Below, piece after piece: positions 18,247 to 26,682 of a DNA stretch of 64,000 nt. The stretch spans positions 46,558-110,557 of the forward strand of contig DASCNA010000095.1 of NCBI GenBank assembly GCA_036011305.1, in the 5' to 3' direction. Within the stretch, counting starts at the first letter, position 1, and the number at the start of each line of letters is the position of its first letter. The translations under genes were made by a program, and so were the position numbers. The notes beneath the pieces are model-generated. The model worked only from the letters and a program-made list of their open reading frames with translations. It searched no databases and was not told where the DNA came from. This DNA comes from DASCNA01 sp036011305. Its GTDB lineage: Bacteria > Verrucomicrobiota > Lentisphaeria > Victivallales > GWF2-38-69.

Positions 18247-18885
18247 ATGGAGCAAATTCTAGTATATGCAGATAGTCTTTCCTGGGGAATAATCCCGGAT
18301 ACTAGGAATAGGTTGCCATTTGAACAAAGATGGCCGGGAGTATTTGAGAACATGCTCAATAAATCAGGAGCAAACATCCGAGTTATTGAAAATTGTCTTA
18401 ATGGTCGTAAAACTAGTTGGAGTGATCCTTATAAAGAAGGGCGTGATGGTTCGCAGGGATTGGCTCAGATAATTGAGATGCATTCTCCACTAAAGCTTGT
18501 CATTCTGATGTTAGGTTCAAATGATTTTCAGTGTACTCATGATAATAATGCATGGATGTCAGCCCAAGGTACTGCTAAATTAATTCAAATAATACGTAAA
18601 GCACCAATTGAACCTGGTATGCCACTGCCGGATATAATGATTATAGCGCCACCAACTATTGTAGAGCCAAAGAGAGCAATGGCAAGTAGGTTTAAAGGCT
18701 CTGAAAGAAGGTGTATTGGTTTAGCTCAGGAGTTAAAAAAAATTTCTGAGGAATATTCGGTATTTTACTTCAATGCAGGCAGCGTGACAGACGCGAGCCT
18801 TGTAGATGGAGTTCATCTAGATAAAAATCAGCATAAATTACTAGGAGAGGGCATTGCGTGTGCTGTATTAGATACCATAAATTAG
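18247..18885 (+). CDS. SGNH/GDSL-family hydrolase
   Basis: A hydrolase of about 212 residues resembling the arylesterase/lipolytic SGNH family. The nucleophile block is ILVYADSLSWG, in which Gly of the usual GDS is Ala but the catalytic Ser remains. Block III is seen as LMLGSNDFQ (Gly and Asn of the oxyanion hole), and block V as DGVHLD with the Asp-His pair. A TTG at 18235 is in frame, but the ATG at 18247 places the nucleophile where the family has it. No signal peptide is seen, so it is probably cytoplasmic; likely activity is deacylation of a small ester or acetylated sugar. Base composition looks less AT-rich than its neighbours. Confidence 0.85.
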   Translation: MEQILVYADSLSWGIIPDTRNRLPFEQRWPGVFENMLNKSGANIRVIENCLNGRKTSWSDPYKEGRDGSQGLAQIIEMHSPLKLVILMLGSNDFQCTHDNNAWMSAQGTAKLIQIIRKAPIEPGMPLPDIMIIAPPTIVEPKRAMASRFKGSERRCIGLAQELKKISEEYSVFYFNAGSVTDASLVDGVHLDKNQHKLLGEGIACAVLDTIN

Positions 18886-18923
18886 AGAAACTCCATTAGG
18901 CTTTAAAGATGGAGTATCTCTAA
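18882..18923. terminator. Hairpin between convergent genes
   Basis: TTAGAGAAACTCCAT (18882-18896) pairs with ATGGAGTATCTCTAA (18909-18923) with a single A-A mismatch. It overlaps the TAG stop of the SGNH gene and lies about 60 bases from the end of the convergent RdhA-like gene. No U run follows; a shared weak terminator is possible. Confidence 0.5.
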
Positions 18924-18984
18924 GAGTTATAGCAATTTCTTGAAAACCATGTTGTAAAAAGGTCTACAGTGTAAGTTCAATTAA

Positions 18985-19971
18985 TTAGCTCTTCGGCAGT
19001 ATTTTATTGAGTGGGCATACTTTAAGGCATCTGGAACATGATATATTTATTTTAAGCCACTGTTTAAGGCACTTTGATGCATCAATCTGCCAGCGCTGTA
19101 CACCTTCGTTGCTGCATGGGGTTATATGGTTATAATTTTGTTTTTTACTACTATCAATAGCTCCTGCAGGACAGTTATTGGAACACTTGGAACATTTACT
19201 GCAAAAATCTTTTATTCCCATAGTAATTGGTTTATCAATTTGCAGAGGCATATTTGTAATGACTTTTGAGATTCTGATAAGTGAACCTAACTCAGGAGTT
19301 ACAAGCATGCCGTTTCTACTCATTTCACCAAGGCCGGCATCAATAGCTAATGGTATACTAAGTGCGAAATTGTTATCATGACATAGAGCTTTATAACCTG
19401 AATTTCTTATAAAAAGTGCTAATGATGATGCACATAGGCTTCCTTTAAGATAACCTATCATAGTTGCATTCTGGGCATCACACTCCGTCCCTTCAAGAAT
19501 AGCAGATGAATCCATGGCACTCAGGAGGACTACTGCATATTTCATATCATCATCAAGTTTTATTTCTGTTCCTTCTTTTGAATAAGAATAAATCCAATTT
19601 TTATTCAATTTGCAAATACCTGATTTGTCTGCACTGAAAAGTGATGCTGCAGCCTTAACGTTTTTAGTGTTTTCTAAAATGTCTTGGTTATTTATTGAAA
19701 AATCAGAATTTTTTTCTGAAGCAATATTTGTTTCCAAAAGCTGAGATTTGATCGTCTCTACAGTTGAAGCAAGTGTTTTTGAAAAACTTTTATTATCATG
19801 CAGACTATCTGATGCATGACACTCATTATTAAAAAGAACTTTATTGTTTCCACCAAATTTTTCAGGATATTTTCGCAATATGCTGAATGCCGTGTTCCTC
19901 TGATCAAATCTTCTATATATTTTTTTATCTATAGAGTAAGTAGGCTTATCTATTTCTGTAATTTCAAACAT
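18985..19971 (-). CDS. Cytosolic RdhA-like (reductive dehalogenase family) Fe-S protein
   Basis: A 328-residue protein resembling the C-terminal catalytic part of reductive dehalogenases. Family marks are YRRFDQRNTAF near the start, GICKLNKNWIYSYS, and SIPLAIDAGLGEMSRNGML with TPELGSLIRISKV, the corrinoid-pocket region. Two 4Fe-4S motifs end the protein: CSKCSKCSNNCPAG and, after a single Cys, CSRCLKVCP. It lacks the Tat signal and membrane-anchor gene of respiratory RdhA, so it should be cytosolic. A relative with the same cluster arrangement is epoxyqueuosine reductase QueG, but the RNG-L-TPE segment favours RdhA. Substrate unknown. It is last in a possible operon with an acetyltransferase and two methyltransferases. 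Confidence 0.78.
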   Translation of the reverse strand: MFEITEIDKPTYSIDKKIYRRFDQRNTAFSILRKYPEKFGGNNKVLFNNECHASDSLHDNKSFSKTLASTVETIKSQLLETNIASEKNSDFSINNQDILENTKNVKAAASLFSADKSGICKLNKNWIYSYSKEGTEIKLDDDMKYAVVLLSAMDSSAILEGTECDAQNATMIGYLKGSLCASSLALFIRNSGYKALCHDNNFALSIPLAIDAGLGEMSRNGMLVTPELGSLIRISKVITNMPLQIDKPITMGIKDFCSKCSKCSNNCPAGAIDSSKKQNYNHITPCSNEGVQRWQIDASKCLKQWLKINISCSRCLKVCPLNKILPKS

Positions 19972-20027
19972 AATTAAATCCTTAAAATTTGATACATTTT
20001 TCTTCTTGCTTATAAAGTATACTCCAT

Positions 20028-20873
20028 TTAATATTGTTGCACAAAATTATTAAATTTATGTGTTTCCAGGAACTTAGTGATATGTGTACAATTTGTAGGA
20101 ATATTTAATACTGATAAACTTGAAGCTGTCGTTTCTTTCAGTAATTTTTTTAATATAACTGAACCTAAAGATATATCTCTGAATTTATTATCTATTACCA
20201 ATAAGGGTATATCTCCTGTTTTTATTTCTATGATACCATATCCTTTTACTTCAGTATCTAATACAGCCTGAACATAAGAAAATTTTGTATTATCATTTTT
20301 TATTGAAGTGATAGAATTTTGCCATGAAGGTTGAAAATCACACCATTTTTTAAGTTTAATCCAATCAATATTTAGAAAATTTGTTTTTAGAATTTTTATA
20401 TTCTTTGGTGAATCGAAATCTGAGACATATTTATTAATATTTTTAAAACAGTTAAATTTTCTGATTATCTTAAATCCATATCCTTTATAAAGATTTAAAG
20501 CCTTTTCATTTGAAGTGAGGACTTCCAGAATATATTTATCGATATTATTCTGTTTTAATAGTTTTGAATTTTCTTCTAAAATCTTTTTAGCCAGTTTTAA
20601 TCCCTGGTATTTTTGCAGGAGACCGGTTCCTGAATCATAAGCAACAAGTTGCTTGTTAATTATTCTTTTTCCATTCAGAATAAAGCCAATCAGATTTTTG
20701 CCGTCAAAAACACCTGCTGAAACATTGAAATCTACACTTCGCCTTTTCATCATATTAGAAAATTTTTCTAACGACATATCAAGTTTGATCTGATAATTTG
20801 AAAAAGCATCAATAAAAACATTATAGATGATTTCTAAGTCGGTTTTTCCTAAATTGTTATATTGCAAATTCAT
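20028..20873 (-). CDS. GNAT-family N-acetyltransferase
   Basis: A 281-residue protein whose first half (about residues 1-150) is a GNAT domain. It has the acetyl-CoA segment TGLLQKYQGLKLAKKILEE and the typical late motif NEKALNLYKGYGFKI. The second half has a weaker, GNAT-like ending (ISLGSVILKKLLKETT...FLETHKFNNF), so it may be a two-domain acetyltransferase. Substrate unknown. It lies 42 bases downstream of a methyltransferase gene and 56 bases upstream of the RdhA-like gene, all on the minus strand. Confidence 0.78.
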   Translation of the reverse strand: MNLQYNNLGKTDLEIIYNVFIDAFSNYQIKLDMSLEKFSNMMKRRSVDFNVSAGVFDGKNLIGFILNGKRIINKQLVAYDSGTGLLQKYQGLKLAKKILEENSKLLKQNNIDKYILEVLTSNEKALNLYKGYGFKIIRKFNCFKNINKYVSDFDSPKNIKILKTNFLNIDWIKLKKWCDFQPSWQNSITSIKNDNTKFSYVQAVLDTEVKGYGIIEIKTGDIPLLVIDNKFRDISLGSVILKKLLKETTASSLSVLNIPTNCTHITKFLETHKFNNFVQQY

Positions 20874-20915
20874 ATCAATTTTATATATTTTTACAGAGAA
20901 CTAAAACAAAGAATA

Positions 20916-21623
20916 TTATTTGTTAATAATATACTTTGAATAATATAAGTTTACTTCCAAATAATGTTGTTTATTCTCAAGTTTATTAACTAACATATTG
21001 AACGGGTCAGATACACTAAATTTTTCGACAAATAAATCATAGAGATAGGAAGACGATAGTAAAACATGAGCCAGTTCATTTGCAGTAACTTTTATAATAG
21101 TTTTTTCATTACAGGCTATTATTTCAGTAAAGTTATCATTATCTGAAAAGTTAATTTTGTGGTTATAATTTGATACTGATTTTATTATATCAATATCAAA
21201 CTTATGTAAAAAGTCATTAAATAAAATTTCAAAATCATAAGGAATAATAATTGTCTGTTTATGACATACTCTTCTTAATTCCTTTACAAGGGAAGGGGAA
21301 TTAGCGTAAAATAATGAACCTGCAAAAGTAACGATATCTACTGAACCATCAGATACAGGCAGATCTTTTCCGGAACCTTGTAAATATGTTATTTTTGCAT
21401 TTTTAGTTGCCTCTTCTAACATAGATTTGCTTGGATCAATTCCATAAACATGTGAGCAGTATTTTGTCAGAGCTTTAGCAGAATATCCAGTACCGCATCC
21501 CACATCTAAGCCTTTCTGAAAAGATTCATTTTTAGTAAGCACATGTTCTAGAATTATTTCATGTAAAGCTGGGCGAAATGCAGAGTAGTGACCTGCAATA
21601 ATTTGATTATATTTTTCAGTCAT
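20916..21623 (-). CDS. Class I SAM-dependent methyltransferase
   Basis: A 235-residue methyltransferase with motif I GLDVGCGTGYSAKAL, an acidic motif II end YGIDPSKSMLEEA, and the SVDIVTFAGSLFYANSPSLVKELRRV segment of the UbiE/Methyltransf_11 family. The C-terminal part is variable and gives no substrate clue. It starts 17 bases after the stop of another methyltransferase and is probably translated from the same message. Confidence 0.82.
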   Translation of the reverse strand: MTEKYNQIIAGHYSAFRPALHEIILEHVLTKNESFQKGLDVGCGTGYSAKALTKYCSHVYGIDPSKSMLEEATKNAKITYLQGSGKDLPVSDGSVDIVTFAGSLFYANSPSLVKELRRVCHKQTIIIPYDFEILFNDFLHKFDIDIIKSVSNYNHKINFSDNDNFTEIIACNEKTIIKVTANELAHVLLSSSYLYDLFVEKFSVSDPFNMLVNKLENKQHYLEVNLYYSKYIINK

Positions 21624-21640
21624 GATTTATAATGTTATTT

Positions 21641-22492
21641 TTATATTTTCTTACAATCTATTAATACGAATGGGATGCTTAGTTTAAAGCAACCTTCTCT
21701 ATTTGCTTTTTCATTCATCTGATTTTCGATTAGTTTAAAAATTTCAACCTGCTTGGTTGTTGGAACAATATCTTTCCATCCATCCAAGAATCCTAATTTA
21801 ATGAAGAAGTGGTTAAGCATTGTTGTTCCGTCAGTAAATTTATACTCAAACTGGTCATGTAGTACATTGAGTATAGAGAAGTTATGCTGTTCTAGTATTG
21901 AAGTAAATTCTTTTAACGGTTTTCTTTTTTTGTAAATCTGATCCTGCATTTTATTCAATTCAAAATCCATATCTAATCCAATTAATACACTCTTCATGAT
22001 GTCATAAAATTCCATCATTGTTGTGTTTAAATTCATTGTCTGAATAAATTGGCCTCCACTCTTGAGAATTCTGGAACATTCACTCAGTACTTTTTCCAGA
22101 TCAGATACATTATTGATTCCGTTATTACTAGTTATCAAATCTAAGGAATTATCATCTAGGGGAATAATTTCTGCCATCCCATGTATAAGTTCAATATTAG
22201 TGAGTCTATAAAAATCAATTTTCTTACAAGTTCGCTTTACAGCTGAATCCAATGGGTCTATTCCATAAAATTTACACGTTTTCCCCAGTCTCATCGCCAA
22301 TTCTGTTAATGGAAAACCTGAGCCGAATCCTATATCCAATCCTATTAAGTTTTTCTTTATATTAACATTTTCCAGTAGTTTTAATCCGAATGGTGCAGAC
22401 CAGATTGGAGTTTCATCAAATAACTCGACTATTTCATTATAATTTATATTTAAGTTTGAATTCGTTATTGTTACCATATTTCTAGTCTCCAT
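21641..22492 (-). CDS. Class I SAM-dependent methyltransferase
   Basis: A 283-residue methyltransferase with motif I GLDIGFGSGFPLTELA, YGIDPLDSAVKRT, and a DNSLDLITSNNGINNV motif, then ECSRILKSGGQFIQTMNL. It resembles UbiE-like enzymes but the substrate is unknown. It is the first gene of a minus-strand group 22492-18985 (two methyltransferases, GNAT, RdhA-like). The region before its start is shared with a divergent TylF-like methyltransferase and contains a palindrome at 22510-22530. Confidence 0.82.
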   Translation of the reverse strand: METRNMVTITNSNLNINYNEIVELFDETPIWSAPFGLKLLENVNIKKNLIGLDIGFGSGFPLTELAMRLGKTCKFYGIDPLDSAVKRTCKKIDFYRLTNIELIHGMAEIIPLDDNSLDLITSNNGINNVSDLEKVLSECSRILKSGGQFIQTMNLNTTMMEFYDIMKSVLIGLDMDFELNKMQDQIYKKRKPLKEFTSILEQHNFSILNVLHDQFEYKFTDGTTMLNHFFIKLGFLDGWKDIVPTTKQVEIFKLIENQMNEKANREGCFKLSIPFVLIDCKKI

Positions 22493-22509
22493 AATTATTG
22501 TGAATTCAA

Positions 22510-22530
22510 TACTTACTTAATATGTAAGTA
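22510..22530. promoter_or_regulatory. Palindrome in a divergent promoter region
   Basis: TACTTAC (22510-22516) and GTAAGTA (22524-22530) form a perfect inverted repeat around seven AT bases, centred in the 104-base gap between two divergent methyltransferase genes. The layout is that of a dimeric repressor site; no regulator gene adjoins it, so the role is inferred. Confidence 0.4.
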
Positions 22531-22596
22531 GCAATTATTTCTTCAAATTATATACTTAAATATAAATTATAGAACTTATTTAGAAAGGGAAAAATA

Positions 22597-23337
22597 ATGG
22601 ATTTTTTTTATAAGTTTAACATGCGAAATAATTTGGATAATTATATTGAGTCAGCTTCTATAGAAAAGTTGAAGCCTTCAATAGGAGGTCAGATATTTCA
22701 TTTTACAAGCGAAGATGTTCCATATATAAAAAATATAGAATCTGTTAAATTTGTAAATAAATATATGAAGAATGCAAAACATTTTAAACATGATTCTCTT
22801 ATTTTAAAATATGCATGTGAAGAAGCTGATATGGATGGTGTTTTTATTGAAGCAGGAGTAGCTACAGGATTAACGACTAATTTTATTGCTGCTCTTAAAC
22901 CATCAAAAAATATTTATGCCTTTGACTCTTTTAAAGGTTTACCAAGCAATTGGGAAATAGGTAATATTAACATTAAGAAAGGTGCTTTTGCATTGAGAGA
23001 TGGTTTTAAACCTATATTAAGTCATAATATCAAAGTAATTAAAGGCCTTTTTAATGATACTATGCCTGTATTTAAAAATGAAATACTGAAAGACGCAAAA
23101 ATATCTTTTATTCATATTGACTGCGATATATATGAATCTGCACGTGATATTTTTAATGCTTTAGGGGAAAACATGATAAGCGGGACGATTTTAGCTTTTG
23201 ATGAGTTGTATAACTATCATTCATTTGAAGCTGGTGAATTGAAAGCTTTAAATGAATTTTTAGAGAGTTCTGGCAAAGAAGTGGAATTTATTGCTTTTAA
23301 TGAAAATCAATACCAAGTAGTAGCGAGAATTAAATAA
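22597..23337 (+). CDS. TylF/macrocin-type O-methyltransferase-like protein
   Basis: A 246-residue protein of the TylF (Methyltransf_24-like) class I methyltransferase group. Motif I is FIEAGVATGLTTNFIAA, followed by IYAFDSFKGLPSNWE, the family's hallmark. ISFIHIDCDIYESARDIF then supplies the metal-binding Asp residues, and AFDELYNYHSFEAGE lies near the end. Such enzymes methylate sugar hydroxyls in natural products or surface glycans; the local substrate is not known. AAAGGGAAA precedes the start. It is divergent from the methyltransferase at 22492. Confidence 0.82.
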   Translation: MDFFYKFNMRNNLDNYIESASIEKLKPSIGGQIFHFTSEDVPYIKNIESVKFVNKYMKNAKHFKHDSLILKYACEEADMDGVFIEAGVATGLTTNFIAALKPSKNIYAFDSFKGLPSNWEIGNINIKKGAFALRDGFKPILSHNIKVIKGLFNDTMPVFKNEILKDAKISFIHIDCDIYESARDIFNALGENMISGTILAFDELYNYHSFEAGELKALNEFLESSGKEVEFIAFNENQYQVVARIK

Positions 23338-23353
23338 AAATTTCTAAGAGAAT

Positions 23354-23382
23354 AGATTCCATGTAAGAATCTTCCTTTTTAT
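23354..23382 (+). terminator. Probable terminator after the TylF-like gene
   Basis: AGATTC (23354-23359) pairs with GAATCT (23367-23372) over a seven-base loop and is followed by TCCTTTTTAT. The stem is short, hence moderate confidence. Confidence 0.5.
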
Positions 23383-23440
23383 GATATAAAAAAACTCTTT
23401 CGATTTTTTTGTACTTGAACTGTCTTTATAGTTAGAGAAT

Positions 23441-24868
23441 CTAACAGATCTGCTTCATTTCTATTCCTAGAAGTGAAGCTAGCTTTTCAATTTTACCCGA
23501 TAGATGACCTATCCCGATAGCACAATGATGTGCTGGTCCGTTTTTAGCCCATTGATTCATGAATCTTTTTGCACCAATACTAAAATGATACCGGCTGTTT
23601 GTATTGCCAATATTTAATATTGGACCGGGCACAGATTCGCCTTCGGCAATTAGAAGCATTAGCTTTCCATCACCATGCTGAACAACTGAGAGAATTGTTA
23701 CTGGACCATGTTTTACAGTCATTTGTATTGAAAGACCCTTTCCCGGTTTACCATGATATACAGGAAGTGGCACCAAGCCGACATCGCCCTCTGAAATATC
23801 AATATGTGCCGGTCCGTCATGGCCGAGATAAATAACATCATCTTTGAAGTCTGCCAGGTAAAATTCGGCAAAGGAACCGCCTGCATTAAAGATATCCATT
23901 ATCTTCATTGCCTGTACATTTTTAACTTCGCCTTCACCTGCTATAGGAATTCCTCTTCCTGTAAGCAATGTGTTTCCGGCTATCACAGAAGTAACAATAT
24001 TTTCATATTCATTACCACTTGATCCTTCATAGTAATAAGCCATAGAACCTAAATTATGTTTTTCAATTAAGCGATCAAGTGCAACTGATGTTTTTGCTGC
24101 TCTCACAACATCTTCTTTTTTACAATTAGATGAAATATCGAATTTTCCCCCAAACTCCTTAATCTTTAATTGAACATCTTCATCTGTAACAGAACTGCGA
24201 AACTCAACCAGCTCACACATTTCCAATAACTCAAAATGATTACCAAAAACTGCTGCCTGTTGTGTTAAATCGCTATAAACATCAAGCATACCGCTATAGT
24301 AGTTTCCAAGTATACCGACTCTATTATCACTCATCTCTTTTTTTACTAATGCCGCCTGTACCCATTCGTTTATTTCATTCCAGGCTTCCTTATCTTTAAG
24401 ATATCCTGAAACCTGATAATATGAGATACCGGCTCGATTAAAGACACATGCGATTTCCGGCAAACTGCATGCCTGACAGTGTTCCAACCATACACCTGTC
24501 ATTTTCCAACGATCACCCAGATTATTGAAAGATTCGTAATCAAGCTGTTCTACTGGCTGTAGATTTAGAATTATTACAGGAACTTTAGCTTTCTGCACTA
24601 CTGGTAAAACAGTGGACGACAATGCATAAGTTGTAATAAACAAAAAGATTATTTCTACATCTTCCCGGAGAAATTGTCTGCCGGCAGTTTTTGCCTTTTC
24701 AGGAGTATCCACAAGGCCTGCATCAATTACCTGTGTTCCGAATGCACTTATTTTATTCTTTACTGTTTGATGATATCCTAGTAAGTTATCTTTTAATCCG
24801 TCAAATTGATCCCAATATGTATCTAAACCTATGCTGAAAAATCCAACTCTCATTTTTTCATTACTCAT
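23441..24868 (-). CDS. L-arabinose/L-fucose isomerase-like protein
   Basis: A 475-residue protein of the AraA/FucI-like isomerase group. Segments recalling L-arabinose isomerase are VGILGNYYSGMLDVYSDLT, AGEGEVKNVQAMKIMD (metal Glu), FKDDVIYLGHDGPAHIDI (metal His), GNTNSRYHF and the late NGPAHHCAIGIGH (metal His). Divalent metal-dependent aldose-ketose isomerisation is the expected chemistry; the sugar is unknown. No ribulokinase or epimerase adjoins it. It follows the nitrilase gene on the same strand after a 168-base gap holding a hairpin, so it may have its own promoter. Confidence 0.8.
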   Translation of the reverse strand: MSNEKMRVGFFSIGLDTYWDQFDGLKDNLLGYHQTVKNKISAFGTQVIDAGLVDTPEKAKTAGRQFLREDVEIIFLFITTYALSSTVLPVVQKAKVPVIILNLQPVEQLDYESFNNLGDRWKMTGVWLEHCQACSLPEIACVFNRAGISYYQVSGYLKDKEAWNEINEWVQAALVKKEMSDNRVGILGNYYSGMLDVYSDLTQQAAVFGNHFELLEMCELVEFRSSVTDEDVQLKIKEFGGKFDISSNCKKEDVVRAAKTSVALDRLIEKHNLGSMAYYYEGSSGNEYENIVTSVIAGNTLLTGRGIPIAGEGEVKNVQAMKIMDIFNAGGSFAEFYLADFKDDVIYLGHDGPAHIDISEGDVGLVPLPVYHGKPGKGLSIQMTVKHGPVTILSVVQHGDGKLMLLIAEGESVPGPILNIGNTNSRYHFSIGAKRFMNQWAKNGPAHHCAIGIGHLSGKIEKLASLLGIEMKQIC

Positions 24869-24914
24869 AATTTGCTCTCTATTTTTAATATATATATTTG
24901 AAATTAGTAGCCGA

Positions 24915-24957
24915 CAGTCATTGAAAGTTCATTTCAGCATCCAGCTATGAATGACTG
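24915..24957. other. Hairpin in the gap upstream of the isomerase gene
   Basis: CAGTCATT (24915-24922) and AATGACTG (24950-24957) pair perfectly around a 27-base loop that can itself fold (GAAA/TTTC). It is downstream of the nitrilase gene and in the 5' leader of the isomerase gene. No U run follows on the minus strand, so it may be a leader structure rather than a terminator. Confidence 0.35.
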
Positions 24958-25036
24958 CTGATAATATTAATGTGAAAAGGCCTGCTGTAACAAGTATTTT
25001 GTATTATGGTTTGTATACCTTCCCATTTCATCTGGT

Positions 25037-25837
25037 TTATTCAATTACATATCTAGGATAAGTTGATTTGGCATTTTCTGCTATTTTTATATCTATATCC
25101 AAAGTAATATATTTATTATTTTCGTCTGTAAGAGCAAGAAGTCGACCATAAGGAGAAATAATCCATGATTTGCCTTCCCAAGGTAAATTATTACTATCAA
25201 TTCCGCCTCTATTTGAAGAAAGACAATATGAACCGGATACGATTGCAGCAGATTTTCCTCCTGCTATCCAGGAGTCGCAATAGTCATCAGGAAAAATAGT
25301 ACCGTCATAAGCAGGAGTCGCTCTTGGGCAGGACAGAATGTGAATACCTTCTCTTCCATATTTCCTGGCGTGTTCTGTAAACCATAAATCTGTGCAAATC
25401 ATAATGCCGGTTTTTACATCATCATGGCAATTATGTGATGTGAAATCCAATTTCCCTCTCTGAGTCCAGACAGGTTCCATAAACCATTTTTCATTTGGGA
25501 GATAATATTTTCTATGGATCGGTTGGTATCCATGCTCATGATCCCAGACAAATCCTTCGTTAAATCTTGCACTTCCTTCAGAAATAGGTCTTGAGGTTAC
25601 AATTGTTTTAGCATGTAATTCTGTTAATTTGTTTTTAATCCAGAAATCATGGGCCTTCAAGGCTTCATCCCAAATTTCATCATCGAACTTATCGAATGAC
25701 CCTAGCCATGAATAAAAGGGCATTTCAGGAAGAACAACAAATTCACTTTTTTCCTTCTGAGTGTGTTCTATTAATTCATCCCAATCAAGAAGCAGATCTC
25801 TGGAATCATTTCTTAACTGACAAACTGTTACTTTCAC
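25037..25837 (-). CDS. Carbon-nitrogen hydrolase (nitrilase superfamily)
   Basis: A 266-residue amidase/nitrilase-fold enzyme with the full Glu-Lys-Cys triad: Glu in FVVLPEMPFYSW, Lys in HRKYYLPNE, and Cys in GIMICTDLWF. The short MKVTVCQLRND start and length match single-domain superfamily members. It should hydrolyse a small amide or carbamoyl compound; the substrate is not evident. A kinase gene ends 22 bases upstream, so the two are likely cotranscribed. Confidence 0.88.
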   Translation of the reverse strand: MKVTVCQLRNDSRDLLLDWDELIEHTQKEKSEFVVLPEMPFYSWLGSFDKFDDEIWDEALKAHDFWIKNKLTELHAKTIVTSRPISEGSARFNEGFVWDHEHGYQPIHRKYYLPNEKWFMEPVWTQRGKLDFTSHNCHDDVKTGIMICTDLWFTEHARKYGREGIHILSCPRATPAYDGTIFPDDYCDSWIAGGKSAAIVSGSYCLSSNRGGIDSNNLPWEGKSWIISPYGRLLALTDENNKYITLDIDIKIAENAKSTYPRYVIE

Positions 25838-25859
25838 TTTTAATACCTCATTAGTTAGA

Positions 25860-26417
25860 TTATTGCTTTATAAATTTTATTATTTCATCTATTTCAGGTA
25901 CATAGCCATTATAAGTAGAAACTTTTAATGTCGGTTCATTAAAATCAGGTGACTCGTAGTCAGAGCCAGTAATAAATTGACCAGTATCTTTATATATCGA
26001 CACTCTTTTGTCTCCATGAAAAAATTCTCTATTCGAATCTTCCAAACCTCTTTCTAAATGTCGTCTAGCGCATACTTCTGCATCTAGATCACATATAATT
26101 ATAAAAGGTTTTGCAATTTTCTGTATTCTTGGTACAATCAAGCTCCACAGATTATGTTGAAAAGCAGCTTCAATAACAAGTGAAACTTTTCCTCTCAAAA
26201 GATATAAAATAGACTCAAAAAACAAATCATTTATTTTATTATTTGTATCTTCGGGTAATTTATCGTGCCTTACATTGAAAGTATTTACAAATCCTTCTTT
26301 GATCTCATCTCTACTTAACTTTGGCAAGTACAATTCCCTGCTTAATTTACCAGCAAGAGTAGTTTTACCTGAACCAGGTCTTCCTGTAACAATAATACAT
26401 TTTGCTTTAATATTCAT
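25860..26417 (-). CDS. Small P-loop kinase (AAA_33/zeta-like)
   Basis: A 185-residue P-loop NTPase with Walker A GRPGSGKTT at about residues 12-20, an LSRDEIKEG segment, and an arginine-rich lid ARRHLERGLEDSNREFFHGDKR. These are features of small-molecule kinases such as gluconate or chloramphenicol kinase relatives and the zeta-toxin fold. No antitoxin-like gene is next to it, so a metabolic kinase is more likely. Probably cotranscribed with the nitrilase gene downstream. The phosphate acceptor is unknown. Confidence 0.7.
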   Translation of the reverse strand: MNIKAKCIIVTGRPGSGKTTLAGKLSRELYLPKLSRDEIKEGFVNTFNVRHDKLPEDTNNKINDLFFESILYLLRGKVSLVIEAAFQHNLWSLIVPRIQKIAKPFIIICDLDAEVCARRHLERGLEDSNREFFHGDKRVSIYKDTGQFITGSDYESPDFNEPTLKVSTYNGYVPEIDEIIKFIKQ

Positions 26418-26463
26418 AGCATTTAATTGTTTTGAAATTATTATTTATCCATTTCCTTTGAAA

Positions 26464-26493
26464 ACTCCGGCCAAGCAATGCTAGGTTCGGAGT
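26464..26493. other. Hairpin in a 265-base gap
   Basis: ACTCCG (26464-26469) pairs with CGGAGT (26488-26493), with an inner AGC-AAT-GCT stem. It is a GC-rich island in AT-rich sequence upstream of the kinase gene. The remainder of 26418-26682 shows only stop-rich frames. Confidence 0.35.
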
Positions 26494-26682
26494 AATAATT
26501 TGATATTAATGAATCTACACTCTGAGAGTGACATGATTATAAAAGTACCACCAATCATAAAACCCCACATACATAAGAGGGATAATAAAAATCATTATAT
26601 TAACATGAAGTAATATTATCTATATTTTTAAACTGATAAAGTTCATAGCATTTATCAATATCAGTATTGGTGATTTTTTAGC

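Noticed and set aside
25860..26417. Zeta-type toxin
   Set aside because: P-loop and Arg-rich lid occur in both toxins and small-molecule kinases. There is no adjacent antitoxin gene, and the gene is instead joined to a nitrilase.
26540..26620. A minus-strand 26-codon frame reading MIFIIPLMYVGFYDWWYFYN and a neighbouring short frame
   Set aside because: Short, with TAG/TAA stops before and after, no ribosome site and no recognised homology; probably chance in AT-rich DNA.
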